NCBI GenBank assembly: GCA_026826555.1
Contig: JAKSZT010053764.1
Coordinates: 10,881,771-10,945,770, forward strand
DNA: 64,000 bases
Source of the DNA: Tolypeutes matacus
Lineage: Eukaryota; Chordata; Mammalia; Cingulata; Chlamyphoridae
Direction: 5' to 3'
A program made the translations under genes and the position numbers. Position 1 is the stretch's first letter. Every line of letters starts with the position of its first letter. Shown one piece after another: positions 42,994 to 56,500 of the stretch. Under the pieces are notes generated by a model that searched no databases, was not told the origin of the DNA, and was given only the letters and a program-made list of their open reading frames with translations.

Positions 42994-43221
42994 ACATAAA
43001 TTACAATAATAGGGCAAAAGAGGAAGAAGGGAATTAATCAGTTGCTATATTAGACCAAAGTTGCTTAATTAAAAAAAATTAAGTGAGCATTAATTTGAAA
43101 TATATTGATAAAATAAATATTGAAAATATGTAACTCAGAAACAGTTTAAAAATTAACAGAATATGATTCATTAAAAATATTTGAAACAAAATACTTCAGT
43201 AAAGGACTAACATTGTATTTA

Positions 43222-43476
43222 AAGAGGGTTTCTTAAAAACACATATTTGTATGTGATGTTTTTATTCATTCTAACAATCTGTCTTTTTTTTGTTGATTTT
43301 AGACCATGAACATTTAAGGTAATTATTAACATTTTTGGGTACAGGTCTACCATGTCATTATTTGTTTCCTTTTTGCTCCCTTCTGAGTTTTGTTTCTGTT
43401 TTCTCTGACCTGCCTTGTTTTGACCATTTGAAAATAAATTTAGTATTCTATTTTAATTTTCCTATTGAGATTTTGC

Positions 43477-43510
<34 letters not shown>

Positions 43511-45115
43511 CACTATATATATATATATATTCAGTATTTATACATAGTTTGCTCTAGAGATTACAAATGGTATACTTAACATATTATTATATACACAGAA
43601 TAAATATATTTCCACTTCAATTGGAATATATAAAACTTATGAGCAAATAGGTCCTTTTAGCACACGTTGTCACATATACTTTTCTTTGTCCTTCTGGGAC
43701 AGCAGTGACACAAATATTGCATCTTTTGGTATTATCATACAGATCTCTGGGGTTCAATTCTGTCTTTAATCTAGTCTACCCTTGTTCAAATTGGATCATT
43801 TTTATTAACTTATCTTAAATTTCACCAATTCTTCCCCTTTTCCTCTTAATTCTTCTATTGAATTCTATTGAATTCTTCTATTTGGTGAATTTTCTTTTTA
43901 ATTGTTGTATTTTTCAGTTCTAAAATTCCCATTTGGTTATTCTTAATGCATTATATTTCTTTGCCATGATTAGTTTACCTTTTGTTTCAAGAGTCTTTAC
44001 AAATGATTGCTCAGGTAAGTTACATTATCTTCTATAATATCTTCTTTGAATAAATCCAACATCTGTGTCTTCTCATTGTTGGTATTTTTTGATTTCTTTC
44101 CTTTGCAAGTTGAGATTATCATGATTCTTAGAATGCTAAGTAATCTTAATATTAGTTTTGAATTATTTGTCTTGTTTAAATCCTATGGAGCATGCTGTCA
44201 TTTTTCATTTTTGCAGGCAATTGTTCTGTTTGGTTTCAGTCCATAAGTTCCAACCCACCTTCTGTGGCTCTGGTTCCAATGTCAGCTCAGTTTTTAATGC
44301 CTCTGTAATAATATTCAATTCTTTCCCACCACCTCATGGTCATTTCAGGACGTGGACAAAATTTTATTAATTAGCTCCATACACAAAGACTTTGGCATGC
44401 ACACATGCACAGGTCTGGGGTGAGTACAAGTGATCATAAACAACTTTATGGATTTACATTCCTGAAATCTCTCTGAAATCTCCCCAGTACTTTCCAGTTC
44501 TCTGGAGTTATCCTTTTATGTCCTCTTGTCAGAAACTGCACACTTCTATGATTGCACTGTGTCTAGAGTCAAATGGTGGGAGGATGACAAAGAGAAATAA
44601 GAAAATGAGGGTTGGCCCTGCCTTCTTGAAACACTGGCTCAATGTAAAGGAGAAAAAAGTCTCCTCCCTCATAATTTTGGGTCATTTGATTTGCCATTGC
44701 ACTTGATGGGGCTGCCATTGCCACTATGAATGCCAAGTTCTCTTATGGGCCATATCACAAATGAAAAAAGGAAAAAAGAAGGATAGAAATATCTGATATA
44801 TTTAAACATTAGGAGGTGCAATTCCCTCTCCTCGAAACCAAACTAAAGGGATTTTCTTGAATTTCTCACTGGCTACACTGCAGTGTTCACTTTCAGGTTT
44901 CACACAGAGGAATACCAAAGGGGTGTGGGAGGTGGTAAAGTTACAACTGGATCCGTGGTGCTTCAATTCTGGTGCTCCTCCCCAATCTACTTTCTGCTAT
45001 TCACTTTTACAGAGTCCTCAACAACTCACTGTATGCATTGGTGTTCAGGTTATTATCTGCAGTCACTGAGAAAGGGTTTAGTGTACTTACTCCAACTTAC
45101 CTGGAAATAGAATGG
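43222..45115 (-). mobile_element. Old L1M 5' half, minus strand
   Basis: Antisense blocks of an L1: the ORF2 start and spacer (ACCATGAACATTTAAGGTAA, ACCATGTCATTATTTGTTTC), the ORF1 region around 43700-44000, then 5'UTR-type sequence (ATGCACAGGTCTGGGGTGAG at 44406). It abuts the plus-strand L1M at 43220. ORF1 is too degraded to delimit. Confidence 0.55.
43479..43530. repeat. (AT)n microsatellite, interrupted
   Basis: Two AT runs separated by AACACT. Confidence 0.95.
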
Positions 45116-45169
45116 ATATGGTTTCTTTCCAATTTAAAATCTTCCTAGTCAGATTAACTCAATATAAAG

Positions 45170-46760
45170 TTTACTTTTATATTTATATACAGTTATATAT
45201 AGAACAGACCACACAATACATTTTAATATTTTTGCTTTAAGCTATCACATCTCATAGACTGTCTTAAATCTCCTTCATTTTTTATTTCTTGATTTCTTCA
45301 TTCTTGATTTCTTCATAATACTTGTTCCAGAAGAACTTGTGGGCTTACAGGGAATTTTTTGTTTTCTGAAAGCATCTTTATTTTGCCTTAATTCTTGAAT
45401 GGTATTTTGGTACAATATGCAATTCTGGATTAATGTTTTCTTTCTTTCAGTCCTCTACAGATGTTGCTCCATTGTTTTCTGATTTGCATACTTTATGAAA
45501 ATGATCATTATTAACTTTATTCAACTATATGTAATACATTATATCTTCTATGGCTGCTTCAGGGTTTTCTCTTAATCTTTGGTTTTCAACTGTTAGATAT
45601 GATGTGTTTAAATGTTTACATTGTTTATGTGTTTGTGTGGATGAGTGTGTGTTTTACATTTATTCTACTCAGGATTTCCTGAGGTTTTGGTACTGTGATT
45701 TCTTCATAATTATCCTTCCAAATATTTTTACACCCTGTTCTCTCTTTATGCTTGCTTAGGGAATCCAATTGCAATTATTTTAGGCAGTTTAATATTGTAC
45801 TACAGTTCTGTGATGCTCTGTTATAGCTTACTCTTTTAACTTTTTTTTTTTCGTCTTTGTTTCTTTAGGTTTGCTCATTTCTGTTAACCATCTTCATGTT
45901 CATTGATTTGTTCCTCAGCTCCTTCAGTTTATGACACTGACTTTTCTCAGTGTTACTTCTCCACCATCAACTTTTAGAAACCCCTATCCATGGGCATCTC
46001 AGAAACAGTCTCTCTCCTTGCTGTTACTCTTTAGACTTCCACATTAAGTGTACAGTTTTCTTTGTTTTCTGGTCCAGCTTCATTCTTAAGGAGGCCCTCT
46101 GGGCCAAAATCATGGCACTTTCTTGGTGTTTTTGTTCCTCTTTACCATGGCTGCCAAACTTTATATTTGTAGTTGGTCTTGGACAGGAATTTCCTGCCCT
46201 TTCCATAATGCAATAAAACCTTTGTTTCTTTCCTACTTTTCTTTCAGAGGGTTTTTTTCCCCCTTATGCTTCCCCTAGCAATAAAGTTGGGAAAACTATG
46301 CTGACCCTCCCCTAGTGGCCTATGGCTTCTGCATCTATAAAAGTGCATGGAAACAAATGGTATTATTTGTCTGTGACCCCATCTCCTGCATTTCTGCCAC
46401 TGCTGTTAGAGGCTCTTCATAGTCTTCTTTCCTGCCACCAATATTTTTGCAGGCACTCAGTAAAAGTGTATAGGAAAAAGCCTGTTAGAGGGCGTCAACT
46501 CCATTTACATGTGTTCCTCCAATCTATTCCAGAATGACATCATATCCCATAATTGGCCTTTGGCTGTTTATTAAAATTTAGCTGATTTCTTCTTACCCAT
46601 TTGTGTTTTAGCCTGTCCTTGTCCAGCAATGTGTTGTCATAAGTTATACAATTCATGTATCTTATCTCTCCTTGGACTTTTCCCTCTTTGCAGTTCAAAT
46701 TACTTGAGCCTCATATCCACAGCTCTCTGAAGGATTCAACAAAAGTTAAAATAATTTAGT
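45170..46760 (-). mobile_element. Second old L1M 5' half, minus strand
   Basis: Antisense spacer and ORF1: AAGCATCTTTATTTTGCCTT (45371), GTACAATATGCAATTCTGGA, then CTACAGATGTTGCTCCATTG (45456), which marks the ORF1 C-terminal domain. CCTGAGGTTTTGG and AGGGAATCCAATTGCAATTA (45759) mark the RRM end. 5'UTR-like sequence follows to about 46760. No intact frame. Confidence 0.62.
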
Positions 46761-48450
46761 TTATCTGGGATTTTCTCATGATTATCATGAAAGTAACTTT
46801 CTTTGAAGATTTAGGCATTCTAAGTAAAAGTGGAAATCCAGTAGATTTGACTTTGTAGTTGTGTGGTTGAAGTAATTCTGAAGCTATTTTATGAAGTTTT
46901 ATAAAATATAGCAAATTAATAATATTGATGTTGTTGGAGCTAAAGATCTTTGTGTGTAGTAACAGGGATGGCAAGAAATAACCATGTAGTAATGGAAATA
47001 TGACTCATGCTTTCCAGAAAGATATAAATTAGCAAAGAAGAAGCATTTTGGCAACCTTTAGAATACCTAAAATTATGGCAGATTATGGCAGTCTATAATT
47101 CTATTATATTTAACAATGATGCTTGTTGAAATGTAACTATTAATATTAACAAAATACTTGAGAAAATTAGTCATTCTCATTATTCACTTGTTCCTAAAAA
47201 CTTTCTTGAACACTAAAAATATATGATATAACATATCAAAGCAAATAATTGTAAGATAAAAATGTTTTCTTGAAAGAAAAACGTAATTTTAAAATGTCTC
47301 TTTTCCAGTCTTTGCTCTGCTGAATATTGAGAATGGACATTCATATAATCATTCTACTGGTAAAATGAAAAATGTTCATTGTCTATGTAGTATTTTTTGT
47401 AAAATAGTATTCTTTCTCAGGTTTTCTAGTAAAACCATTCTACTTTCAGAACATATTCATTGGGGTGGGGTGGGATTGGTAAAAAGAAAATTGATACTTC
47501 ATAAAAACTTCTAAACCTGGATACTTTTTGTCTTCTTTGTAAGTTACTTTTTAAACAGTACATACATTGTGAGATTTCATTTTCGACCTCAAGTGAAAGT
47601 CAAAGTATCTGTTCTTAGAAGATTTACAGACAATTCTACAAACTCAAGTGGTCTTGAGAGTTTTTTCTAAAACTGAATACTCCATTATTTTGCTGGACGT
47701 CTGCTTTGTAACTACTGTATTTTTGACTCTACTCACTCTTGATTTTTGACATCTGCTTTTTTATTACACACTTTTGCTTTTGCCTTCACCAAAGTGTAAG
47801 GGGTTAACTCATTTTCCAATCTGCTGCAGAAAGCGAGGTCAGAACCCTCTTTTTATTAAAGTAAGCTCTTTTGCTAGATTAGTAATATTTGACCTCCCTT
47901 ATCTCTAACCTGCTCAAACTCTGTTGCTTAGAAATCATCTACTTCCCTGGTTGATATGATAACAGTAGAAACTTCATTTTTAAAAGCCATATCTAGGTAA
48001 AAATGGCAATATAAACCAATAGCCATTGTAGCATATCACTCAACAGTAATCTCTTACTTCTTGTAATCTCTTTTACACATTTATATTTTTAAAATACTTT
48101 CCATCTATCTCACAAAGCTTTGTGAGAGTGTCAGTTTATTCAAAACTGTTTTGCAAAATACATTGTGTCCTTCAGAAAATGTACATTATTTCATTCATTT
48201 CTGAGAGCAGATCAAAGTTTTAATGACATGCTATGTATGCGTCAGGGCATCCTATGATTCAAAATTGGTATTAACATTACTCAGGGATATCTATAATAAT
48301 AAAAATTTGAACAAAATTGCTTTGTAGATTCATTTACCTCAATAAATGGCTGCTTTACAGGCCTATTCCATCTATAACACTTTAAGACAAAGATTATTCT
48401 AAGCCCCTAAAGATAAGTATGTTGGTTTATCTTACTACTATTATTACTGT
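46761..48450. other. Intergenic sequence, nothing recognised
   Basis: AT-rich, no repeat boundary, gene or RNA recognised. Confidence 0.5.
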
Positions 48451-48454
48451 ATTA

Positions 48455-48990
48455 CTATTACTACTGTAACTGCTGCAACAAATTACAATAAATTTAGTGG
48501 TATATAAATATACAAATGTATTATTTAATAGTTCTGTAGGTCAGAAGTCCAACATGGGTCTCCCTGGGCTTAAATCAATGTGTCAGCAGACTGTATTCCC
48601 TTCTGAACCTCTAGGGGAGAATCTATTTCCTTGCTTTTTCTAATTTCTAGAAGCCATCCACATACTTTGGCTGGTGGCCCTTACTCCTCCAGATTCAAAG
48701 CTTCTTATGGCAGGTTGAGTTGTTCTCACATAGAATCACTCTGACCTTTCATCCATTGTCACATATTTTTCTTTGACTCTTCTGCTTCCCTATTCCATTT
48801 TTCAGGACCCTTGTGATTAAATTGGGCCACCCAAATCCTCCAGAATAAAATGGCCACCTGCTGACTAATAACCTTAATTTCATCTGTAAACTTAATCCCC
48901 CCTTTGTCATGTAATTCAACATATCCACAAGTACCAGGGATTAGGACAGGGACATCTTTGGGCAGCCATTATTCTGCTTACCCTAGCAGG
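48455..48990 (-). mobile_element. MLT1-type (ERVL-MaLR) LTR
   Basis: Follows the antisense MLT1 order closely: AACTGCTGCAACAAATTACA, AATAGTTCTGTAGGTCAGAA, TGGGTCTCCCTGGGCTTAAA, GAGAATCTATTTCCTTGC, TCTAGAAGCCATCCACATAC, GGACCCTTGTGATTAAATTG and CAGGGATTAGGACAGGGACA. It ends near CCATTATTCTGCTTACCCTA. Old and shared by placental mammals. Confidence 0.8.
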
Positions 48991-50814
48991 ATATAGAGCA
49001 CAGTGATTAGTATCAAAAATATTTATGATTTTAATTCATGATTTTGATAGCACATTCACATAAACAGGAAAATATGTTTTGAAGCATTTATTGTAAGAAG
49101 GAAAAATCAAATCCAATGAAATTTGCATCAATGAAACAATAAAAAATGAACTTAGTGTATCCACAAAATAGAATACTACCCAGGAATTTAAAACAACATC
49201 TATATTGATATATTGACAGGTGTCATCAAGATTTTAATAAATCGAGATCTGCAAGTTCTCAAAATTATAATGGTTAATACGGTAATGTAATTTTAAAATA
49301 TACAAAAACATTTATATTTATAATTATATACATATGGGTGTATATGTGTCAAATGAAGTAGAAGAGTGTCTGTGCAATCAGTTAGAAATAAGTTTTTTCC
49401 TATCTCAAGACAAAATCTTTTGTTGTTACTGCTGTTTGTGTCCTATGGCAATTATTAAATAATAACATTTCATCAGCATCTAAGAGGCCAATATTCCCCT
49501 TCTTTTTACTTTTAAATCCTTTCATCATCCTCTTCTGAATTGCTTACTTTATGTGTTTCCTTAATATGAAGAGACCTGTTCAGATGTTGTGTTTGCAAAA
49601 GACCTATTCGGGATATACTCTGTGTTATCATCTACTTTCCATCTTTGTGTCCTGTCAAAATATCCTTTCAGACCTTAAATTGTAGAGTTGGTTGGGTGTG
49701 TGTGTGTTTATATAGCTGTCACTTTAGTGGTGTTCTGCTAATCTAATGGAGTGCCTTTCCTATACCTGCTGTTTGATTATCTCACCAAATGGAATAGAAT
49801 TTGTAATTAAATAATTTGAAGAAGTTAATAATGCTCCCTTCATCAGAACTGGTACACAAAGAACACAAATCTCCACTGAGGGTACACTTCCCATATGTCT
49901 TCTGGCGTTCTGACTTTCCTGTTAATTGACTTTTGTATATCAGGAACAGCATCACTGTCTTTCCATTCTTCTCTATGTCTTTATAGAAACATAGGAAACA
50001 CTATCTCATAGACAGGAGAGGGAGAGATACTGATGAGAAGAATGGGAAGAACAAGCTCTGGATGCCTTGGAAAACAATTTCTTGTATATATGTAGGTTAT
50101 AGAAATAACTACTGACATCTGGAAAATGAAGCTATAGTATCACAGAGAAAAAATTGCACAGAGGGAAAAGAAAGTTATCTGATTCCTTCCTCCCTAACCA
50201 AATTTTGCCTTTGGGATATTATCCCAATTTAGTTTTTGAAAATACTTCTCTGTCTAGGAAATCAGTGACTGATATGTCAGTCCATTTTTTCAATCTCTTT
50301 CTCAGTATTCATGGGTATTTCACAGGGAAATTGGGGAACAGTATATAGGAGTCTGGTAGTTCTTGGTGAAGCAGAGATCATAATAAATAATTTCCCATGA
50401 ATTCCCAACTTCACCAATTATCAGTTGAAAAAATTTTAACTACCTAATTGGTTAAGAAATTGACCTTTTTTTCTTGTTTTTACAGACAGATATTACTACA
50501 TTATTCAGTGTGTGTTTTTACATGTGGGTATATGTAAGAAAGCATGTTTACATACAATACTTATAAATAGTATCTCCCTGGGAATATGAATTTTCTTATA
50601 ATGACACAGTCAATCTTATGTTTAAGGCTCTAGATTCCAATGGAGCTTGTTCTCCTGTTTTTTCAAAACACTTCTTGGTTATTGTATGAAATGATAGGGA
50701 AGAATTTAAAAATTTGTATTTAATTATTTTTTCCTTAGCTTTTCTCCAAATTCCTATGTAAGAAAAACCATATACTAAGACAACTCAGACTTGGTTATTT
50801 GCTTGTTTTTCCTT
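48991..50814. other. Intergenic sequence; one possible L1 remnant
   Basis: 49100-49320 (AAAAAATGAACTTAGTGTAT, AGAATACTACCCAGGAATTT) resembles the ORF2 3' end/3'UTR junction of an old plus-strand L1. The rest, to 50814, shows no recognisable feature. A 64-codon frame at 50154-50348 has no known relatives that I can name. Confidence 0.4.
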
Positions 50815-51010
50815 TCATTTTTTTATTTTTTATTTTTATTAGAGAAGTTGTGAGTTTACAAAACATGTAAAACGTGCAGAATTTCCATATATCACCCCAA
50901 AACCAACAGCTTGCACTGTTATGGAACATTTGTTACAAGTTACGAAAGAACATCAAAATTTTACTACTAACTCTGGTCTAAAATTTACATTTGGTGTATT
51001 TTGTAACTTA
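50815..51010 (-). mobile_element. L1 3'UTR fragment (unit-A type)
   Basis: TTAGAGAAGTTGTGAGTTTA, ATATCACCCCAAAACCAACA, TATGGAACATTTGTTACAAG and TCTGGTCTAAAATTTACATT are the antisense L1M 3'UTR. The same unit forms part A of the long 3'UTR at 29440 and 31280. Confidence 0.65.
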
Positions 51011-51049
51011 GTTTTCAAAGTATAGCATTACATAAAACAAAGTATTTTT

Positions 51050-52645
51050 CAAATTTAATCAGTTAATATACTGAATTACATTGATTGTTTTTCAAATGTT
51101 AATCTAGCCTTGCGTTCCTGAAATGAATCTCATTTGGTGGGGGAATGTTATCTTTTTCATATATTGTTGGATTTTGTTATCTTTTGCTGAAGATTTTTGC
51201 ATAGATGTTCATAATGGATATGTTCTGTACTTTTTCTTTATTGTACTGGCTTTGTCTATTTTGGCATCAGGGTAATTGTGGACTAATAAAATGGATGGGT
51301 ACATGTTCCCGGCTTTATTATTTTCTAACAGATATTCTGTAGAATTGGTATCACTTCTTCCTTAAATGTTTGGTAGAATTCTCCAGTGATAATATCTGTA
51401 ATGGAGTGTGGTTTTTTTTATTATTATTTTTGTAAGGCTTTAAAGTTCAAATTTATTTTTATTAATAGATATAGGATTATCTGGGTTAACTTTTTAAGTG
51501 AATTTGGGTAGTTTGTAATTTGCAAGTAATTTGTACATTATATTCACATTATGAAATGTATGGCTATAGAATTTTTCTTTTTAAAAATTTTCTATAATTT
51601 TTTATTGTATTCCTTTATAATATTTTTAATGACTATAGGACCAGTAGTGATGCCCTCTCTTTCATCCTGATATAACTTCATTTTCTTTTGTCTAGGTCAG
51701 CCCATCTAGAGACTTACAAATTTTATTGATCATTTCAAAGAAACATGTAAATTCCATTGAGTTTCTCTATTATTTTTCTTTGAACATTTCGTTGATTTCT
51801 ACACTATTTTTGTATTATTTATATACTTTTTCTTCCTTGTATATAATTTGCTCTCCTTTATTGTTTTAAGGTGATAGCATAGGTTATTACAGTTCTTTTT
51901 TCAAATACAGTTATTTTTTGCTATAAATTTTCCTCTAAGTACTGAGTTAGCTGCAACCCTCAACTTTTATTATGTTGTATTTTCATTTTAATTCAAACTT
52001 AAAAAAAAAAAATTCCCTTGAGACTTCTCTTTGGATATTATGAGTTTAGAAGTGTTTGGTTTAATTTCCCACCTATTTGAAAATGTCTGGATATAGTTCT
52101 ATTGCTGATTTCTACGTCAATTCCGTTGTGATCTGAGAACAAACGCAATGATCTCTATGCTTTTAAACATTTTAAAGTGTTTAAAATGCTTGATTTTATG
52201 TCATTGTATATGGATACATTAGTGGGTGTTCTTCGTGTACTTGAAAAGAATGTACATTCTGCTGTCATTGGGTGAAGCATTCTCTAAATGTGAATTAGTT
52301 AAATTTGGTTGCTAGTGTATTCAAGTTTTCTTTATCCTCACTTGTTATCTACCTACTTGTTCTATCAATTAGTATGAAAAAGTGTTACAGATTCCAACTA
52401 TAATTGCAGATTTATCTGCTTTTCCTTTCAGATTTATAAATTTTTATTGCATGTATTTTGAAGCACTATTTTAGATAAGTACACAATTAGGATTTTTATG
52501 TCTTAGAAAATTGATCTCTTCATCACTATGTAATATCTTTCTTTATCTTGGATAATCTTCCTTTTTCTGAAGTCTACTTTGTCTGAAATTAATATAGCTA
52601 CTCCTGCTCCTTTGGTCTTTTCACATCCTTTTATTTTTTTGCCTA
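51050..52645 (-). pseudogene. Old L1 ORF2 fragment, minus strand
   Basis: Antisense ORF2 blocks in order: AGCCTTGCGTTCCTGAAATG (51106), CATCAGGGTAATTGTGGAC, GAATTCTCCAGTGATAATAT (51367), GTGATCTGAGAACAAACGCA (52127), TGTACTTGAAAAGAATGTAC (52236) and ATTAATATAGCTACTCCTGC (52588). This spans the RT palm back to the endonuclease domain. It is interrupted at 52651 by an LTR. Stops in all frames. Confidence 0.8.
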
Positions 52646-52650
52646 CCTAG

Positions 52651-53295
52651 TGTATTAGCCTGCCAAAGGGGTGCTGATGCAAAGTACCAGAAATCTGTTG
52701 GCTTTTATAAAGGGCATTTATTTGGAGTAAAAACTTACAGTTATAAGGCCATTAAGAGTACACCTACCAAAATCAGTAGCCATGTGTTGAAGCAAGATGG
52801 TTGCTGATCACTGCAAGAGTTTCAGCCTTAAGTTCCCTCTGGGCTTCCTCTTCCTCTTGAGGCTTTGTGGGCTTAGCTTCTTCCCGATCTCAGCTGTAGG
52901 CTGGCATAGGGTTTGTTTCTCAGGGTTCCTTATATCAGTCTCTGGCATAGGGCTTGTTTCTTTCTGGGCTTCTCAGCTGCTCATCTGCTCTGTTCTCCTT
53001 ATAAGATCTTGTGCAAACTATCAGGTGAACAGCTCATCTCTCCCCAGGGCCCAAGGATCAAACATTGCAGAGCTCTCTCTCTTCCCATGTATCTTCTTGA
53101 GTGACTGTCCATTTTATATCAGCCCACCAATGGGGCAGGGACTAAGCCTGAATTAAGCCTTACTGATGTAGCCTAATTAGAAGTCCTAAATTGATTTTAT
53201 CAAGTAAACTTAATCAGAGACCCCTCACTGAATTTAATACAAAGGGTATTACACCTAGAGGCATAATTGTTTTGTCAGTTTATATGGTATCTAGT
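52651..53295 (-). mobile_element. Solo LTR, MaLR-like (xenarthran type), copy 3
   Basis: The plus strand starts TGTATTAGCCTGCCAAAGGG and runs parallel to copy 1 (13565): GGGTGCTGATGCAAAGTACC, TTACAGTTATAAGGCCATTA and GAAGCAAGATGGTTGCTGAT. It also contains CTCATCTCTCCCCAGGGCC. The outer end at 53280-53295 lacks the expected GCTACA terminus, so it is truncated or diverged there. It splits an old L1. An open frame of 119 codons at 52797-53156 is fortuitous. Confidence 0.7.
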
Positions 53296-53525
53296 AGAGT
53301 CTGTCTTAAGTAAATAAATATTCAGGTTCTGTTTCCCATTGCAGGTACCTGTCTCTTTCCAGTTTTTAGTTTGCCCTGTAATCCCAGTTCTTTGAGAGAT
53401 TCAAGAAAAGTCACTCATTAGCAATTTGTCCAGTTTTCTGTCTTATAGTAAAGGTGGGTGTAATGCCCTTTCCAGTTTTCTATGTCTTTGTGCTACTTTA
53501 TAACTTAAAAAAAAAATAATTATTT
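53296..53525 (-). mobile_element. L1-like remnant beyond the LTR
   Basis: AGTTCTTTGAGAGATTCAAG and TTAGCAATTTGTCCAGTTTT resemble antisense L1M 5' sequence, similar to 46600-46740 (CAGCTCTCTGAAGGATTCAA). Weak. Confidence 0.35.
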
Positions 53526-53529
53526 GTGT

Positions 53530-56500
53530 AGCTTTATTCACTATGTTAGGTTTTTTAATACAATGTTGATTAAATATGGTAAAGGTAAACATCTTTATCT
53601 TATCCTCATTTCAAGAAGTAAGCTTTAAATTGATCTTCATCAAGTATTTTTTTTTTTTCAGATTTTTATATATACCTTTCATTGGGTTCCAGAAATCTCT
53701 TTCTCTAGTCATAGTTTGCTGTCATTAAATTTAATAAATTCTCACAATAATCAAATTCTTTGTCTGTATATATTTTGTGGCTATCATATGATCTTTTATC
53801 AATTTTAATAAGTCACTGAGATGACTTACATTTAAATATTAAATATATCTTACATTCCTGGAATTAAAATAACATAGTTGTGATGGATTTTAATTTTTTT
53901 AAAATCACTCATTTTACTAATATAATGAAAACGGTTTCTGATATTTTCCTTTGTAGTTTGTTCTTCTCAGATTTTAGGATCTAGCTAATAAAGTAAGTTG
54001 GAAAGTCTTCTCCATTATATTCACTAAAACATATTTCATTTTGGAAACATTTTTCATTAAATATATAATTTATTTAATAAATACAAAACTATTTCCTCAT
54101 TTGAGTCTTTTTGAATGGGCTTTGTTGCGTGTTTTTCTAAAAGCATATTTACCTCATTTAATTTCCCTCAGATCCCAAAATATTTATTCATAATATCCTC
54201 CAAATTTCAGTTTCACACTTGAAAATAGTATTATAATGATACCTTTCTCTTCCCTGATATTTCTGCCTTTTTCTTTTCTAGATCATATTTGCCACTGATT
54301 TATCAATTTTCTTAGTCTCTTTGAAGAGCCAACTTTTGGATTTGTTGATACCTGTATGATTTTTTGTTTTATTATTGGATGCACTTTTCTTTGTTCTTTC
54401 CAATATTCTAATTCCTTTAACTTTACTTTTTAAGTTTTAGAGCTCAATGGACAAATCATTGGTTTTCAGTCATACTTTTTATTATAAATTTAATTTAATG
54501 CTATAAGTTTCTCTCTAATCACAGCTTTTGGAGTACTTCAAATGTATTGCTATAACATATTTTCACTAAAATTCAATTTAAAATATTTTCTAATTCCAAT
54601 TGTTATTGATACTTCAATTTATAGGTTAAGTGTATTGCTGAATTTCCCTACAGACTGGAGATTTTCTTATTATTTCTCACTCATTTATCTTTTAGTACAA
54701 GAGTAGACAGACATAGTTCTCTGTATTTTTCAATCCATAGAAATTTGATGAGATTGGATTTATATCCTAGAACATGGTCCATTTAAAAATATGTTTCTTA
54801 TGCACTTGAAAATAAGTGTTTGCTGCAGTTGTTTTGTTGAATGTTCTCTAAATGGCAATTCAAATTTTTTTAAATGTAGTCAGGGTTTTCAAATCTTCTA
54901 TGTTCTTACTAATTTTTTTGATAAATTTTCCATAAATATCCATGAAAAATGGTTTAAAAACTCCTATTATTTTTATTGATTGATTTTTTATTTCTTCTGG
55001 TCCTGTAAAATTTTTCTTTATATATTTAATGGTATGTTAAGAGAAGTACACAAATTTTAAGTTGTTATATATTTGGCAAAATGTTCTTTTAATTTTTATA
55101 TAAAAAAGAATTTTTATAATGGTTTTTGCTTTAATGTTTAATATGTCAATATATGATATATTTCCACAATCTATATTTTGTAGTTTATATGTGGTATAAG
55201 TTGTTTCACAATTTTACTTTCAAATTTTCTGTCCTTACTTTTAAGGTATTTCCCTTTTAAGCATCAGAAAGTTTCTTTTTCAGTTTAGTCTGATAAAAAT
55301 TTCCTTTTAACTATATTATTTATTCTCTTTCTATTTGATGTAATTACTGATTCATTTTGTTTAAATATATGATCTACTTGTTCCACCTATTCTATAGCTT
55401 TTTTCACTTGCCTTAATTGCCTATTTTGGGCTTAACTAATAATTTTTTTATCATTGCTAGTTTCTTCTCTATTAGTTACAAATCCATTTAATTTACTCTC
55501 TTTTAGTTGTTTCCTTAGGGACTATAAATTACTTCTGTTTTTTTTTTATTTGTCTTATTCATAAAGCATTATTTTTATGAATTTAGGCATTATATTGGCA
55601 GCTTGCACTATTTCTTTTATTTATTTTTGCCTGTTGTATAACTATTTCATTTATTTTAACCCTAGCCATATTTTAAACTTGACCGGACACTATTGCTACT
55701 TTATACAGCAAATGTTCCTCTAGATTTATTTACATATGTATCCCTTTCCTAAACTTTTCATTCCTTTCTCCATGTCCTTGCTTATTATTTTTTCCCCAGA
55801 AGAACCCACTAAAGATCTCTTTCCATTCACAGCTGCTTAAAATATAATCTATTAGGTTTTTTCTTTATTACGTTTTAATTTGAAAGGGCAATTTCATTTC
55901 AAGTAGAATTCTAACCTGGTAGTTATTTCATCTCAACACTCTGATATCATCTATTTTCTTCAGGCTTCCACCATTTTTGGTGAGAATTCAGCTGCCACAA
56001 TTGCTTTTGCTTCTTTGAAGGTAATGTGTCTCTTCCCCCGTCCCCACCCTAGCTGCATTTTCTTTTTTCTTTTTGTCTTTACTTTCAGCAGCTTTACTCT
56101 GAAGGTTCTAACAGTGGCTTTCTTTGCATTTATCCTGCCTACCATTTATAGAGTTTCTTGAAATTAGGGGTTGTTGTTTTTCATCAGTTTAAATTCTTGG
56201 CCATTACATTTTCCAATAGTGTTTCTTCCTCCTTCCTTTCTTCCTCAAGGATTCCAATTACATTTATGTCAGAACTTTTTTACCATTTTTTTGTATATAT
56301 ATTATGCTCTTTTAAATACATATCAGCCTTTATTCTCTGCATTCATTTTTGTATAATATGCTAAGTCCTCTAGTGTTTTCTGCATAGCAGTTGTTGTATT
56401 CCTCAATTTTATAATTTCCTGTTGATACTTGTGTTTTATAGTTTCCATATTTTTAAGTAAAAATATCCTTGTTGTCCTCTATTTTTTCTCTTATGATTAC

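Larger units (their letters stand above)
40690..43220 (+). mobile_element. Old L1M 5' half, split by Tigger
   Basis: 40690-40765 (GAATTCTAGTGATGGCAGTG, AGAGATTAGCAAATTGTCTC) continues after the Tigger at 42072 (TTTTATGGGTTCTAGAAATT, AGCCAAAGGCAAACAACACA). This is the order of an L1M 5'UTR. An ORF1 C-terminal remnant follows at 42360-42780, then the inter-ORF region to 43220. No ORF2 is present downstream in this orientation. Confidence 0.62.

Noticed and set aside
42360..45115. A single twin-primed L1 with an inverted 5' part around 43220
   Set aside because: Both the plus and minus pieces contain ORF1 and the inter-ORF spacer, so they overlap in L1 coordinates and must come from two elements.
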